From NCBI RefSeq assembly GCF_030718935.1, contig NZ_CP132194.1, positions 3,113,392 to 3,177,391 on the forward strand: a stretch of DNA of 64,000 bases, in the 5' to 3' direction. Below, one piece after another: positions 28,043 to 37,471 of the stretch (positions are counted from its first letter, which is position 1; the number at the start of each line of letters is the position of its first letter). The notes below the pieces were generated by a model. The model was not told where the DNA came from, did not search any database, and saw nothing but the letters and a program-made list of their open reading frames with translations. The DNA is from Psychrobacter sp. M13 (GTDB taxonomy: Bacteria; Pseudomonadota; Gammaproteobacteria; Pseudomonadales; Moraxellaceae). The translations under genes were made by a program, and so were the position numbers.

Positions 28043-28666
28043 TTATTTGTCCATGAACTTATTTTTAAGACGCACTTGGTCTAAATTAGGCTTATTCAGG
28101 TTAAGACTACTCGCCTTAACTTTTTGGGCTATAGGTTGAGCTTCAACCGCAGGATTGATTTTAGAGATGATGTCAGGCTGCACGACGTTAGACATAGTAA
28201 TACGTTTGGTTGGCGCTACAATAAGATCATTACCTACGATATCAGTCACGACCACTCTATCACCTACTTCGACCTTGTCATCTCCGGTACGGCAAGGCCA
28301 TTCATCAGCACCGGCAATGGGGACATTAAAGCGCACTACACCAAGCGAATTGGTTTGCGGCTTAAGCACAATCATGCCAGTCTCACCGATAATCACACTA
28401 CCGCCAAGTCCTGCTTTGGTACGATTTACCGATAAAGGCTTGATGTACCTGACCCAAGCGAACATAAACAGCACCGATAGACTTAGCCAGATCAACACCT
28501 CAAACAAGGCAGGAAGTGGTAATAACCAAGCTAGTGCGGCAACAATAATAGCGGCTGCACCGAACCAAAGGCTAGCAAAAGTAGGAATAAATATCTCGGC
28601 AATCATCAAGGTAAAGCCTAATACTAGCCAATGCCAGGGTTCAATCATAAACACAGCTTCAATCAT
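28043..28666 (-). CDS. NfeD family membrane protein
   Basis: 207 residues from ATG 28666, which has AGGAGGG seven bases upstream; the frame extends to 28699 but this ribosome site decides the start. Three or four helices (WHWLVLGFTLMIAEIFIP, LWFGAAAIIVAALAWLL, FEVLIWLSLSVLFMFAWV) are followed by an OB-fold domain, GETGMIVLKPQ...GVVRFNVPIAGADEWPCR, the NfeD C-terminal pattern. It probably interacts with the SPFH protein encoded 150 bp downstream. The tail beyond the OB domain is ~50 residues longer than in minimal members. Confidence 0.8.
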   Translation of the reverse strand: MIEAVFMIEPWHWLVLGFTLMIAEIFIPTFASLWFGAAAIIVAALAWLLPLPALFEVLIWLSLSVLFMFAWVRYIKPLSVNRTKAGLGGSVIIGETGMIVLKPQTNSLGVVRFNVPIAGADEWPCRTGDDKVEVGDRVVVTDIVGNDLIVAPTKRITMSNVVQPDIISKINPAVEAQPIAQKVKASSLNLNKPNLDQVRLKNKFMDK

Positions 28667-28808
28667 GGTTATACCCTCCTTTTTATTCTTACTTATCAAT
28701 GTAGCATACTTATAAGAGCAATATTGTCTTATATATCAATATTATAGCATTAGTTATGATTACAACGATAGCACCAAACCTTTTATTATGATTATAACTA
28801 TAGACATA

Positions 28809-28839
28809 AAAAACGACCACCGAAGTGGTCGTTTTTTAC
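28809..28839 (-). terminator. Intrinsic terminator of the outer-membrane protein gene
   Basis: AAAACGACCAC and GTGGTCGTTTT around CGAA, symmetrical with A- and T-runs. Confidence 0.85.
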
Positions 28840-28877
28840 TTTACATTTATCTAATCTAAAGAGTAAATACTTTTAAA

Positions 28878-29432
28878 TTAGAACTTTAAATGTGCGCCAA
28901 TTGTCATTAAATCAGCATTGCTACCAGCGATATCATATTCAGCTTCGATACCAAAGTCGGGGTTAACCGCATAGCCAACACCTAGACCACCAGCAACGGT
29001 TGTATCACTATCTGAGTAGCTGTTTCTTCTAACGTCTACACCACCAACTCTATCAGTAAAATCACCTTCGATTTCAGTTCTAGCAACACCTAGCTTTGCT
29101 TTACCATATAAAGCTGTGTTTGGTACAAAATAACGATAAGTACCATAGACGCCATAAGTCTTAGCATCGATATCACCATTATAGTAATCGGCATCACTAG
29201 AACCTACGTATTCGGCTTCTACGCCAAAGTTAGGATCGAAGTTGTAACCACCATAAACACCATAAGCGGTTGGGTCATCAGCACCAGCGACATCTAGATC
29301 AAACTGACCTACTTTGACGCCGACATAAGGTGTACCTGTATAGCCATTACCATAAGCGACAGCAGCTTGTGCGCCTACGCTTACTAAAGAAGTAGCTGCT
29401 AGAGCAAGTAGAGTTTTTTGTAAAGTTTTCAT
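28878..29432 (-). CDS. Outer-membrane beta-barrel protein (OmpA-like porin family)
   Basis: 184 residues from ATG 29432, with AAGGAG seven bases upstream; the frame continues 63 codons further but without signal features. The N terminus MKTLQKTLLALAATSLVSVGAQAA is a signal peptide. The mature part alternates Tyr/Val/Gly-rich strands (YVGVKVGQFDL, YGVYGGYNFDPNFGVEAEYVG, YGVYGTYRYF, LYGKAKLGVART, VAGGLGVGYAVNPDFGIEAEYDI) and ends in aromatic Phe (GAHLKF), the BAM signal. About eight strands are expected. No OmpA peptidoglycan domain. Confidence 0.8.
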   Translation of the reverse strand: MKTLQKTLLALAATSLVSVGAQAAVAYGNGYTGTPYVGVKVGQFDLDVAGADDPTAYGVYGGYNFDPNFGVEAEYVGSSDADYYNGDIDAKTYGVYGTYRYFVPNTALYGKAKLGVARTEIEGDFTDRVGGVDVRRNSYSDSDTTVAGGLGVGYAVNPDFGIEAEYDIAGSNADLMTIGAHLKF

Positions 29433-29740
29433 CTTAATCTCCTTAACGTACAATGTGTACAAACAAGTTATATATTTATTTGCTATGTCTCTTTTTACTA
29501 TGTCTTTTATAGACTTATCGCCTTGTTTGCTAACGATGTAGTTATAATAGCAAATAACATATTTCAATCTGTCAGTGTTTAGCAGTCTGATAGTTAAGTT
29601 TTGCAAGCCTTTATGGCTCAATGAGTTACAAAGGCAAAGATATGAAATCTTTTGTTACATTCATATCTTTTTGCTAAAAATTATGTACAAGAAATCTAAC
29701 TTTCAGGTCACAAAAGACTTATTACTTGGCATCAAAAAAT
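29433..29740. other. Upstream region of the outer-membrane protein gene
   Basis: About 300 bp AT-rich region holding the leader and promoter of the barrel protein. Only the ribosome site near 29440 is clear; no further structure was recognised. Confidence 0.4.
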
Positions 29741-29769
29741 AAAAAACGCACCCCTAAGGATGCGCTATT
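29741..29769 (-). terminator. Intrinsic terminator of dnaK
   Basis: On the minus strand CGCATCC-TTAG-GGGTGCG followed by TTTTTTATTTTTT. Confidence 0.75.
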
Positions 29770-29805
29770 TTATTAAAAGATTGTACTTTGGCTGAATCTA
29801 GCTCA

Positions 29806-31749
29806 TTATTTCTTATCGTCTTCAACTTCAGTGAACTCAGCATCGACAACGTCATCATCAGCTTGGCTATTATCAGCGCCAGCATCAGCACCTTGTTGGA
29901 ACTGGTTCGGATCCATACCTTCAGCGCCTGCACCACTATCCGCGTAGATCTTCTGGCTAACAGGCAAGAAAGCATTGTCTAATGCTTCAAGCTTGGCTTT
30001 GATGTCATCATGATCATCTTCTTTAGCTGCCATTTCAAGCTCTGAGATAGCCGCTTCTACTGATGATTTTTCTTCATCAGTTACTTTGTCTTCAGCATCT
30101 TTCAATGCTTTTTGTACCGCATGAATACGACCGTCGGCTTCATTACGCACTTGCGCAAGGTTAGCAAATTTCTCATCTTCGGCAGCGTTAGCTTCGGCAT
30201 CACGCACCATTTGTTCGACTTCTTCATCCGACAAACCAGAATCTGCTTTGATTTGAATACTTTGCGCTTTACCAGTACCTTTATCAGTGGCTGAGATGTT
30301 CATGATACCATCAGCGTTGATATCAAAAGATACTTCGATCTGCGGTAGACCACGTGGTGCTGGTGGAATATCCGTTAAGTCAAAACGACCAAGCTGTTTA
30401 TTCTGATTAGCAATTTTACGCTCGCCTTGATACACCTGAATCGTGACCGCTGGCTGGTTATCTTCAGCGGTTGAAAATACTTGTGATTTCTTAGTAGGAA
30501 TCATCGTATTTTTCTCGATAACTGGAGTCATAACCCCACCCATCGTTTCGATACCTAGGGTCAATGGCGTCACATCAAGAAGAAGTACATCAGTTTTCTC
30601 ACCTGATAATACTGCGCCTTGAATCGCCGCACCAGCAGCAACAGCTTCATCAGGGTTAACATCTTTACGTGGCTCTTGACCAAAGAAGTCTTGTACTTTT
30701 TGCTGTACCAGTGGCATACGAGTCTGACCACCAACTAAGATAACGTCGTCAATCTCGCTAGTTTTCAAGCCAGCATCATCAAGAGCAATCTTACAAGGAC
30801 CCATAGTACGTTGTACTAGCTCTTCGGTTAAGCTCTCAAGCTTTGAGCGACTAATTGTCACGACTAAATGCTTAGGACCTGTACTATCAGCAGTGATATA
30901 AGGCAAGTTTACTTCAGTGCTTTGCGCGCTTGATAGCTCAATTTTAGCTTTTTCAGCGGCTTCTTTGAGGCGCTGCATCGCTAAAGGGTCACCTTTTAAG
31001 TTAAAGTCTTGCTCTTTTTTGAACTCACCAACTAAGTACTCAATCAAAGCTGAGTCAAAGTCTTCACCACCTAAGAACGTATCACCATTAGTCGCAAGTA
31101 CTTCAAACTGTTGCTCGCCATCGACATCAGCAATCTCAATGATTGACACGTCAAAAGTACCACCACCTAAGTCATAAACTGCGATAGTGCGATCGCCTTG
31201 CTTTTTGTCCATACCATAAGCTAATGCTGCAGCTGTTGGCTCATTGATAATACGCTTTACATCGAGACCTGCGATTTTACCCGCATCTTTAGTCGCTTGG
31301 CGCTGTGAGTCATTGAAATAAGCAGGAACGGTCACGACCGCTTCAGTAACACTCTCACCGAGATAGTCTTCTGCTGTCTTTTTCATCTTTTTCAAGATTT
31401 CAGCAGAAACTTGTGGTGGCGCTAGTTTTTTATCGTTGATCTCAACCCAAGCATCACCATTATCAGCTTTAACGATTTTGTACGGCACCATGCCGATATC
31501 TTTTTGTACGACTTTGTCATCAAAACGACGACCGATTAAACGCTTGATAGCAAAAAGCGTTTTGTTTGGGTTCGTTACCGCTTGACGCTTAGCCGACTGA
31601 CCGACAAGGATTTCATCATCTTTATAAGCGACGATTGAAGGGGTTGTACGAGTACCTTCAGCGTTTTCGATAATTTTAACTTTATCGCCTTCCATTACCG
31701 CGACACATGAGTTAGTTGTACCTAAATCAATACCTATAACCTTACCCAT
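29806..31749 (-). CDS. dnaK: Molecular chaperone DnaK (Hsp70)
   Basis: 647 residues. ATPase domain: [56 protein letters not shown]; substrate domain: [20 protein letters not shown] and [27 protein letters not shown]-terminal helical lid and acidic tail ending [12 protein letters not shown]. It works with GrpE (upstream) and DnaJ (not in the window). A sigma-32-like promoter and a large inverted repeat lie in the 251-bp gap to grpE. Confidence 0.97.
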   Translation of the reverse strand: MGKVIGIDLGTTNSCVAVMEGDKVKIIENAEGTRTTPSIVAYKDDEILVGQSAKRQAVTNPNKTLFAIKRLIGRRFDDKVVQKDIGMVPYKIVKADNGDAWVEINDKKLAPPQVSAEILKKMKKTAEDYLGESVTEAVVTVPAYFNDSQRQATKDAGKIAGLDVKRIINEPTAAALAYGMDKKQGDRTIAVYDLGGGTFDVSIIEIADVDGEQQFEVLATNGDTFLGGEDFDSALIEYLVGEFKKEQDFNLKGDPLAMQRLKEAAEKAKIELSSAQSTEVNLPYITADSTGPKHLVVTISRSKLESLTEELVQRTMGPCKIALDDAGLKTSEIDDVILVGGQTRMPLVQQKVQDFFGQEPRKDVNPDEAVAAGAAIQGAVLSGEKTDVLLLDVTPLTLGIETMGGVMTPVIEKNTMIPTKKSQVFSTAEDNQPAVTIQVYQGERKIANQNKQLGRFDLTDIPPAPRGLPQIEVSFDINADGIMNISATDKGTGKAQSIQIKADSGLSDEEVEQMVRDAEANAAEDEKFANLAQVRNEADGRIHAVQKALKDAEDKVTDEEKSSVEAAISELEMAAKEDDHDDIKAKLEALDNAFLPVSQKIYADSGAGAEGMDPNQFQQGADAGADNSQADDDVVDAEFTEVEDDKK

Positions 31750-31879
31750 AATTAATTACTCCAATTTGATTAGATTTATGTTTGTATAGCTAAATTTTTG
31801 TTAGCTCAAAGCTCTTATCATTTGAATAAATCAAGCTGTGAGCTAAAATTATCAGACCATGAACGGTCACTTGTTGCTT

Positions 31880-31933
31880 TATATCGGTTTACCCTTGATA
31901 TTTTTCAAGGCGACTCATCCGCAAACCGATATA
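31880..31933. repeat. Inverted repeat in the dnaK leader
   Basis: TATATCGGTTT (31880-31890) and AAACCGATATA (31923-31933) are perfect 11-bp arms. Nested inside are CCTTGA and TCAAGG. The arms overlap the putative heat-shock promoter of dnaK. Confidence 0.65.
31881..31913 (-). promoter_or_regulatory. Sigma-32-like promoter candidate for dnaK
   Basis: On the minus strand CGCCTTGAAA matches the heat-shock -35, followed after ~14 bp by ACCGATAT, a partial match to CCCCATNT. About 130 bp before the dnaK start. Confidence 0.5.
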
Positions 31934-32000
31934 TTTGTGTGAATATTTGTGAATATCCTCAATCTTAATAAGGAATACTCTATTTATAGCGGTGATGACG

Positions 32001-32618
32001 CTATTGACCAACACGTACCATAGCTGGACGCAATAGGCGACCATTCAAGCTATAGCCTTTTTGCAACACGGTACCAACGGTATCAGCGTCGGCATCGGTG
32101 TCAATACCAACAGCTTCATGCAAGTCAGCGTTAAACTTCTCGCCTTGTGGATCAACGACTTCTACGCCGTTTTTATTAAGTACATCTAACAGCGATTTAT
32201 GAGTCAGCTTGACGCCTTCCATAATAGCATCATCAGCATCCGTATCGTCTTGCACACTGATAATAGCGCGCTCTAAATTATCGAGCACTTCAAGCAATTC
32301 TTTGGCAAACTTCTGTAGCGCAAATTTTTTACTTTTATCCGCTTCTTGCTCCATACGCTTTTGCGCATTATAGGTTTCAGCATTGGCGCGAGCCGTACTC
32401 TCTTTAGACTGCTTGACCTCGCCTTCTAGCTCGCTAATACGAGCTTTAAAGGCGTCGATATCGATTTCATTGTCGATAGTAGCGTTTTCGCCGTCGTTAG
32501 TCTCAGGATTGAACTCCTCAATAGTTTCTTCTAAAACACTACCCTCACGCTCGATATTGCTTTGTGCCACTTTTGGGTCTTGCGTATCGAACTCATGATT
32601 TGGGGTCTGCTCGTTCAT
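32001..32618 (-). CDS. grpE: GrpE nucleotide exchange factor
   Basis: 205 residues. Acidic unstructured N terminus, long coiled coil (IDAFKARISELEGEVKQSKE...AQKRMEQE), then the GrpE core KFALQKFAKELLEVLDNLERAI, GVKLTHKSLLDVLNKNGVEVVDPQGEKFNADLHEAV and C-terminal beta domain GTVLQKGYSLNGRLLRPAMVRVGQ. It releases ADP from DnaK. AAGGAA lies six bases before the ATG. Same direction as dnaK, 251 bp upstream of it. Confidence 0.95.
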   Translation of the reverse strand: MNEQTPNHEFDTQDPKVAQSNIEREGSVLEETIEEFNPETNDGENATIDNEIDIDAFKARISELEGEVKQSKESTARANAETYNAQKRMEQEADKSKKFALQKFAKELLEVLDNLERAIISVQDDTDADDAIMEGVKLTHKSLLDVLNKNGVEVVDPQGEKFNADLHEAVGIDTDADADTVGTVLQKGYSLNGRLLRPAMVRVGQ

Positions 32619-33123
32619 AATGATTCCTTATGTTACTTATATTAAATGGGGTCTAGAAGTCTTGTAATTATTGATAATGAATAACTTGTTTTAGGGCGTA
32701 CTGACGCTTAGAGGTTATGCCTTGTATTGGCTAATAGCTAGCACTTCTATCTGTATTGCTGCATAAGTCACAAGCGTTTTAGAGTAATGGTTCAATAGCT
32801 GCTTGATAAAGGTGATGAGGGTAAATTTCAAGCCTAAAGTACAGGAATTTTTCTAATTGTCTGTAGATGTACGCTGCAGCCTATTCAAAACTTTGACTGA
32901 AGTGACTGGCTAGGTCTGTAAAGGGTGGTTATATTGTTTATTACTAGACCTTATATAGGTTACTTGTGACTATTCAACATACTATAAACCTAACGATTTT
33001 ATTACCAAACGAAACTTAATATTTTATAAATTACTCTATTATATTTTGTAATGAACTAATCCCTGATTTACAACTATTGATACTTACAACCTTACTGTTG
33101 GAGAATTATCAAGAAGGACTGTT
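32619..33123. other. Divergent intergenic region upstream of grpE
   Basis: 505 bp without a gene. On the minus strand CCCCATTT (complement of 32644-32651) matches a heat-shock -10, but no CTTGAA lies at the right distance. A second weak candidate has CTTGAA as the complement of 32827-32832. The right half is AT-rich and holds the ribosome site AAGGA before the hydrolase gene at 33124. Confidence 0.35.
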
Positions 33124-34566
33124 ATGTCGATCTTACCTATAACCTCAATTCCGCTGCGTACACGATTTAATAAGGCGGTTAAAAGTTTTAATCCAGCTAT
33201 TTTGGGTCGAGCTACTGATGAAGATTTAGATAAAAATGATAATAAACAATTAATGCAAAAACGCTCAATAACTAAAAAAGTGCTGAGCTATAAGCCGATA
33301 GCGCTTCACCAGCAGCATACTTTGCACTATGCGCTAAAAACACTTGGCTATCTACCGACACCTTTACTAGAAGCACTTGTCAGTTATTTAAAAGGGCCAA
33401 CCTCAAAGCAATACTTACACGCTAACGCGCATCTACGTCTGATTATAGCGGTTAATGCCAAGCTCAAGACTCCTCTGCAACTAATAGAATTGATCGGACT
33501 GCGCAAAAGGTTTGCTGTTGACGCTGTTGCTATGCAAGCACCAAAGGTATGGCAACAGGAGCGAGGCAATTTTATTAAAAATTTGAAGCCTATTACTAAA
33601 CGTAGTGTCGCACCTGTGAGCTGGCAAGATAAAACGATTGCCAATGCCGATGATGGTGATATGAATATTCGGTGTTACGGTAATGGTGCTGCGTCTAGCA
33701 CTGATGCTGACAAAGCTAATAACACTGTTAATAACTACAACCGTGATCAAGTCGTTATGTTGTTCTTGCATGGTGGTGGATTTTGTATCGGTGATACCGA
33801 TACCCACCATGAGTTCTGTCATGCTATTTGTGCACAAACAGGCTGGTCTATTGTCAGTGTTGACTATCGCCTAGCCCCTGAGCATCCTGTACCAACGGCT
33901 TTAAGAGACTCTATCGCCGCCTATGCTTGGCTGGCTGAGCATTGTCATACGCTAGGTGCACAGCCTTCGCGTATCCTACTAGCAGGGGATAGCGCTGGTG
34001 GCTGTCTGGCATCAATGCTAGCGCAGCAAATCGTTGGCCCCACTAACTCTTTATGGCTAGACTTAGGCTTACAAGGGCAAAAAACTTTTAATCAATTGCA
34101 AAACTTGCCCCATCCCCTAGCGCAGATGCCGATATACCCTGTGACTGATATTGAGACGGATTATCCAAGTTGGGCATTGTATGGTAAGGGTCTGTTGCTT
34201 GATCACGCAGATATCGCAGTGTTTGACGCGGCCTGTTTGCAATATAGCAAGCTACCTCGCGAGCATCCACTGCTGTCACCAATGACAGGAAATAATGAAA
34301 AGGTCTGCCCGACTTTCATTGTAGCAGCGGAGCTAGATGTACTACGTGACCAAGCGTTTGCTTATGCCAAGCAGCTGACCTACTGCGGCGTGGAGGTCCA
34401 AGTTCAAACTATATTGGGCGCACCGCACGGCTTTATTCATTTTATGAGTGTGCATAAAGAGATTGGCCAAGAGACTCAGAATATAATTAAGCAATTTGAG
34501 CAGTTTGTATATCAAGTAATAAGCACTCAAAAGGTACAGAGCGCTCAAAAGACTTTGGCGGCTTAG
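33124..34566 (+). CDS. Alpha/beta hydrolase, hormone-sensitive lipase family (copy 1)
   Basis: 480 residues. HSL-type marks: oxyanion motif FLHGGGFCIGD, YRLAPEHPVPTALRD, nucleophile elbow LLAGDSAGGCLA, catalytic Asp in AAELDVLRD and His in GAPHGFIHF. The N-terminal ~190 residues form a helical cap region shared with the next gene. It is probably a carboxylesterase or lipase acting on short or medium acyl esters; there is no signal peptide, so cytoplasmic. AAGGA precedes the ATG. It contains a ~55-residue N-terminal insertion relative to copy 2. Confidence 0.85.
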   Translation: MSILPITSIPLRTRFNKAVKSFNPAILGRATDEDLDKNDNKQLMQKRSITKKVLSYKPIALHQQHTLHYALKTLGYLPTPLLEALVSYLKGPTSKQYLHANAHLRLIIAVNAKLKTPLQLIELIGLRKRFAVDAVAMQAPKVWQQERGNFIKNLKPITKRSVAPVSWQDKTIANADDGDMNIRCYGNGAASSTDADKANNTVNNYNRDQVVMLFLHGGGFCIGDTDTHHEFCHAICAQTGWSIVSVDYRLAPEHPVPTALRDSIAAYAWLAEHCHTLGAQPSRILLAGDSAGGCLASMLAQQIVGPTNSLWLDLGLQGQKTFNQLQNLPHPLAQMPIYPVTDIETDYPSWALYGKGLLLDHADIAVFDAACLQYSKLPREHPLLSPMTGNNEKVCPTFIVAAELDVLRDQAFAYAKQLTYCGVEVQVQTILGAPHGFIHFMSVHKEIGQETQNIIKQFEQFVYQVISTQKVQSAQKTLAA

Positions 34567-34618
34567 CTCTATATTTGATAAGTTTTAGGAAAATATTTTT
34601 TAGCTAAAAGGTGAGTTT

Positions 34619-35875
34619 ATGTCTATTTTACCGCTTCCATCGCTTAACGCTTTGATTAAAAAAACCAATAAGACTATTGATAGCGCTATTAAAAACCTGC
34701 CTGTTAGTCAGACGCTTTTTCGGCATAGACTACATTACTTATTTAAAAGCTTAGATAGCTTACCTGAGTCAGTCATTGAGCGATTGAATCATCGTCTAGG
34801 AGCGACTACTGCTGAACAGTATCCCCATGCTGATGCACATTTGCGGCTGATTATGGCTATCAACGGTAAGCTAAAAAGCTCTCTTACTGTCGATAAGTTG
34901 CTTAAATTACGTAAAACATTCGCAACTGATGTCGTCTCTATTCAATCACCAACGGTTTGGCGACAGGCTGAGGCTAATAACAAAAAATCTGGCGTTAACT
35001 GGCATGATAAGACTATTGCTAATGGCGATGGTGGTGACATGACTATTCGCTGTTACCGATCTACCCAGCAGAACGTTGATGAAGTCGTGATGCTGTTTTT
35101 TCATGGGGGCGGATACTGTATCGGTGATCTCGATACTCATCATGAGTTTTGTCACACCGTCTGTCATCAAACGGGCTGGGCTGTGGTCAGTGTCGACTAT
35201 CGCCTAGCGCCAGAATATCGCGCTCCAACAGCCCTCAAGGACTGTCTAGCAGCTTATACTTGGCTAACTGAGAACGCTGATACACTAGGTGCATCTGCCT
35301 CGCGTATTGTATTATCAGGAGATAGTGCTGGTGGCTGTTTGGCTACCTTAGTCGGCCAGCAAGTCACTATGCCAACGCCAGCATTGTGGCAAGACACAGC
35401 TAATGATGACGATAAGCAGGCTATTGATTATTTTATAAATACTATGAGTGACCTGCCGCCACCATTGGCTCAGTTGCCTCTATATCCAGTGACGGACTAC
35501 GGCAGCGATCATCCAAGCTGGTCGCTATATGGTCAAGGGTTATTGCTAGATAATGCGGAAGCCGACGCCTTTAATACTGCTTACATTAAGCAAAGCAAGC
35601 TGCCACAAGCTCATCCGCTAGTGTCAGTGATGAAGGGTGATAGTAGCAATATTTGCCCAAGCTATATCGTCGCCGCTGAGCTAGATATTTTGCGCGATGA
35701 AGCCCTTGTTTACGCTCAGTATTTAGAAAATGAGGGTTTAGAAGTAAAAACTTATACCGTACTTGGTGCGCCACATGGCTTTATCAATCTGCTTAGCGTT
35801 CATCAAGGTCTAAACCGAGAGACCACTCATATCATTAATGAGTTTGAAGGCTTTGTACAAGAACTTATTGCCTAA
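34619..35875 (+). CDS. Alpha/beta hydrolase, hormone-sensitive lipase family (copy 2)
   Basis: 418 residues, a tandem paralogue of the preceding gene 52 bp upstream. Shares MSILPLPSLN start, FFHGGGYCIGDLDTHHEFCHTVC, YRLAPEYRAPTALKD, LSGDSAGGCLATL, AAELDILRDEAL and GAPHGFINLLSV. Catalytic Ser, Asp and His are all present. AGGTGAG before the ATG. Likely co-transcribed with copy 1; divergence between the copies suggests an old duplication with different substrate range (inference). Confidence 0.85.
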   Translation: MSILPLPSLNALIKKTNKTIDSAIKNLPVSQTLFRHRLHYLFKSLDSLPESVIERLNHRLGATTAEQYPHADAHLRLIMAINGKLKSSLTVDKLLKLRKTFATDVVSIQSPTVWRQAEANNKKSGVNWHDKTIANGDGGDMTIRCYRSTQQNVDEVVMLFFHGGGYCIGDLDTHHEFCHTVCHQTGWAVVSVDYRLAPEYRAPTALKDCLAAYTWLTENADTLGASASRIVLSGDSAGGCLATLVGQQVTMPTPALWQDTANDDDKQAIDYFINTMSDLPPPLAQLPLYPVTDYGSDHPSWSLYGQGLLLDNAEADAFNTAYIKQSKLPQAHPLVSVMKGDSSNICPSYIVAAELDILRDEALVYAQYLENEGLEVKTYTVLGAPHGFINLLSVHQGLNRETTHIINEFEGFVQELIA

Positions 35876-35900
35876 TAATAGCTTACCGCCTGCTAAAGGC

Positions 35901-37031
35901 TTATTGCCCATTGAGGATAATGAGCCAAACCTCAGAGCGCGAGCCTAAGCGAAACGGTATACCCCAAAAGCCATAGCCTGAGGAGACCACAAAGTGGCTA
36001 TTGTTAATAGCTTCATAACCATAGCCTATGCGATTGATAGCGCTGACGATGAAATTTGCTGGGAATATCTGTCCATTATGGGTATGACCTGACACTTGTA
36101 AATCTATCGGCAACTGACTATGCGCCATAATATCGCTAGGTCTATGATCTAACAATATTACTGGCTCACTCGTGTCGACTTGCGCCAACAGCTCGGTGGT
36201 CGCAACCCGCGCCCGTTTATGATTATCAAAGCGCCCTGCTAGCCAAATCGATTGACCCTTATAATCAAGGCGCAATACTTCATCATTTAATAGCTGCACG
36301 CCCGCACTACGCAGCGACTCGCTAATCGGCAGCTCGTGTCCATATAGATCATGATTTCCTAAAGTCGCATAAACACCAAAAGGTAAGCTGGCACATAGCT
36401 TCGCTAAATCATCCACCATATTATAATGGGTAAAGGCCTTAACATTATCATCCATAATATCGCCTGGCATCAACAATATATCAGGCTGATTATTATCAAT
36501 AAGTCGCTGTAATCTAGCGATAGCCTTATTGCCAAATAGGCGACCAATATGCAAATCACTGGCAACCATCATGCTTATCGGCTGGGCAAACGGCTTATCG
36601 ATAGTAATGTTCAGTCTACGTACTGCAGGACTATAAGCGCTGTAAAATGAGTGGATAAACAACCCTACAAAAGCGAATAGCGTTATCAGGCGCAGAGTAT
36701 AAATCAGCGTGTTTACATCCTGCAAAGCTATCCCTGTGACAGTCATAAATAGCCAATAGCTACCGTATAGTAGAACGCCTAGCAGCGCACTCAACACTAG
36801 ATAATGCATGACCAGCATCCAAGCACTTATCCAGCGATAGGCATTGGCTAATACTTTACTCACGCTCAATAGTAGCAGGCCATTGGTTATGATAAATATC
36901 ACTGCAAATACCATAAGCTTCGCTGGATAATCAGACAGCCAAGGCTGTAGCCACCACGCTAAGCTATATGCCGCTCCTAAGCTAAATAGCTGCAACAAGC
37001 TAAAGACAATGATAAAAAACGTATAACGCAT
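35901..37031 (-). CDS. Membrane-anchored metallophosphoesterase (YkuE/YaeI-like, copy 1)
   Basis: 376 residues. Four N-terminal membrane helices (about residues 5-150) precede a calcineurin-like phosphoesterase: ASDLHIGRLFG, LMPGDIMDD, TLGNHDLYG, SGHTHNGQIFP and GYGFWGIPFRLGSRSEVW. Relatives of this type hydrolyse lipid-linked or UDP-linked phosphates at the membrane. Convergent with the hydrolase pair and homologous to the gene at 37472. Confidence 0.82.
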   Translation of the reverse strand: MRYTFFIIVFSLLQLFSLGAAYSLAWWLQPWLSDYPAKLMVFAVIFIITNGLLLLSVSKVLANAYRWISAWMLVMHYLVLSALLGVLLYGSYWLFMTVTGIALQDVNTLIYTLRLITLFAFVGLFIHSFYSAYSPAVRRLNITIDKPFAQPISMMVASDLHIGRLFGNKAIARLQRLIDNNQPDILLMPGDIMDDNVKAFTHYNMVDDLAKLCASLPFGVYATLGNHDLYGHELPISESLRSAGVQLLNDEVLRLDYKGQSIWLAGRFDNHKRARVATTELLAQVDTSEPVILLDHRPSDIMAHSQLPIDLQVSGHTHNGQIFPANFIVSAINRIGYGYEAINNSHFVVSSGYGFWGIPFRLGSRSEVWLIILNGQ

Positions 37032-37200
37032 CTGTTATCTCAAATAAAATAATAACGGTTATAATAATACTAACTGCTTGAAATTACGACGCTATTACGT
37101 GTGCTTATCGTTGATAAAACGCAGTAATAACAAGGTGAAATAGTTTATAGTATAAGTGAAGTCATTCAACGATAGCTATCATTGCAGACTGAGGATCATC

Positions 37201-37383
37201 ATGCCGCAGACCCTATATCATATTGATATCAGTGATAAACAGAGTGCTGAAAAGCTAGTAGCTGACACTATTAGTATCACAGGTGTGCGCTGGGTCAATG
37301 TCAATCGTACTGAGCGCACCGTAGTAGTCACGCACGATGATGATTATGATGAGGCAGCCTTTAAGGCTATAGCGAAACTGTAA
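37201..37383 (+). CDS. Small HMA-like domain protein lacking the metal-binding CxxC
   Basis: 60 residues from ATG 37201 with AGGA six bases upstream; an earlier in-frame ATG at 37156 has weaker support. The pattern YHIDISDKQSAEKLVADTISITGVRWVNVNRTERTVVVTHDDDYDEAAFKAIAKL follows the betaalphabetabetaalphabeta plan of heavy-metal-associated domains, with Thr-Gly-Val after the second helix. The usual CxxC is missing, so metal binding is doubtful. It is between two minus-strand phosphoesterases. Confidence 0.65.
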   Translation: MPQTLYHIDISDKQSAEKLVADTISITGVRWVNVNRTERTVVVTHDDDYDEAAFKAIAKL

Positions 37384-37410
37384 AACTTATAGTTAGTTCA
37401 CTAACCATCG

Positions 37411-37439
37411 GTGCATGGAATGCACCCTACTCCTACTCT
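37411..37439. repeat. REP-like repeat arm (family A)
   Basis: GTGCATGGAATGCACCCTAC plus CCTACTCT; one mismatch to 18755-18774 and the same tail. It also contains the small palindrome GTGCAT...ATGCAC. Confidence 0.55.
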
Positions 37440-37471
37440 ATTTTTCGTGAAGGGTATTAGATAATTGTAGA

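Noticed and set aside
32644..32651. Heat-shock promoter for grpE
   Set aside because: CCCCATTT on the minus strand matches the -10, but no CTTGAA lies at 13-17 bp; kept only as a note.
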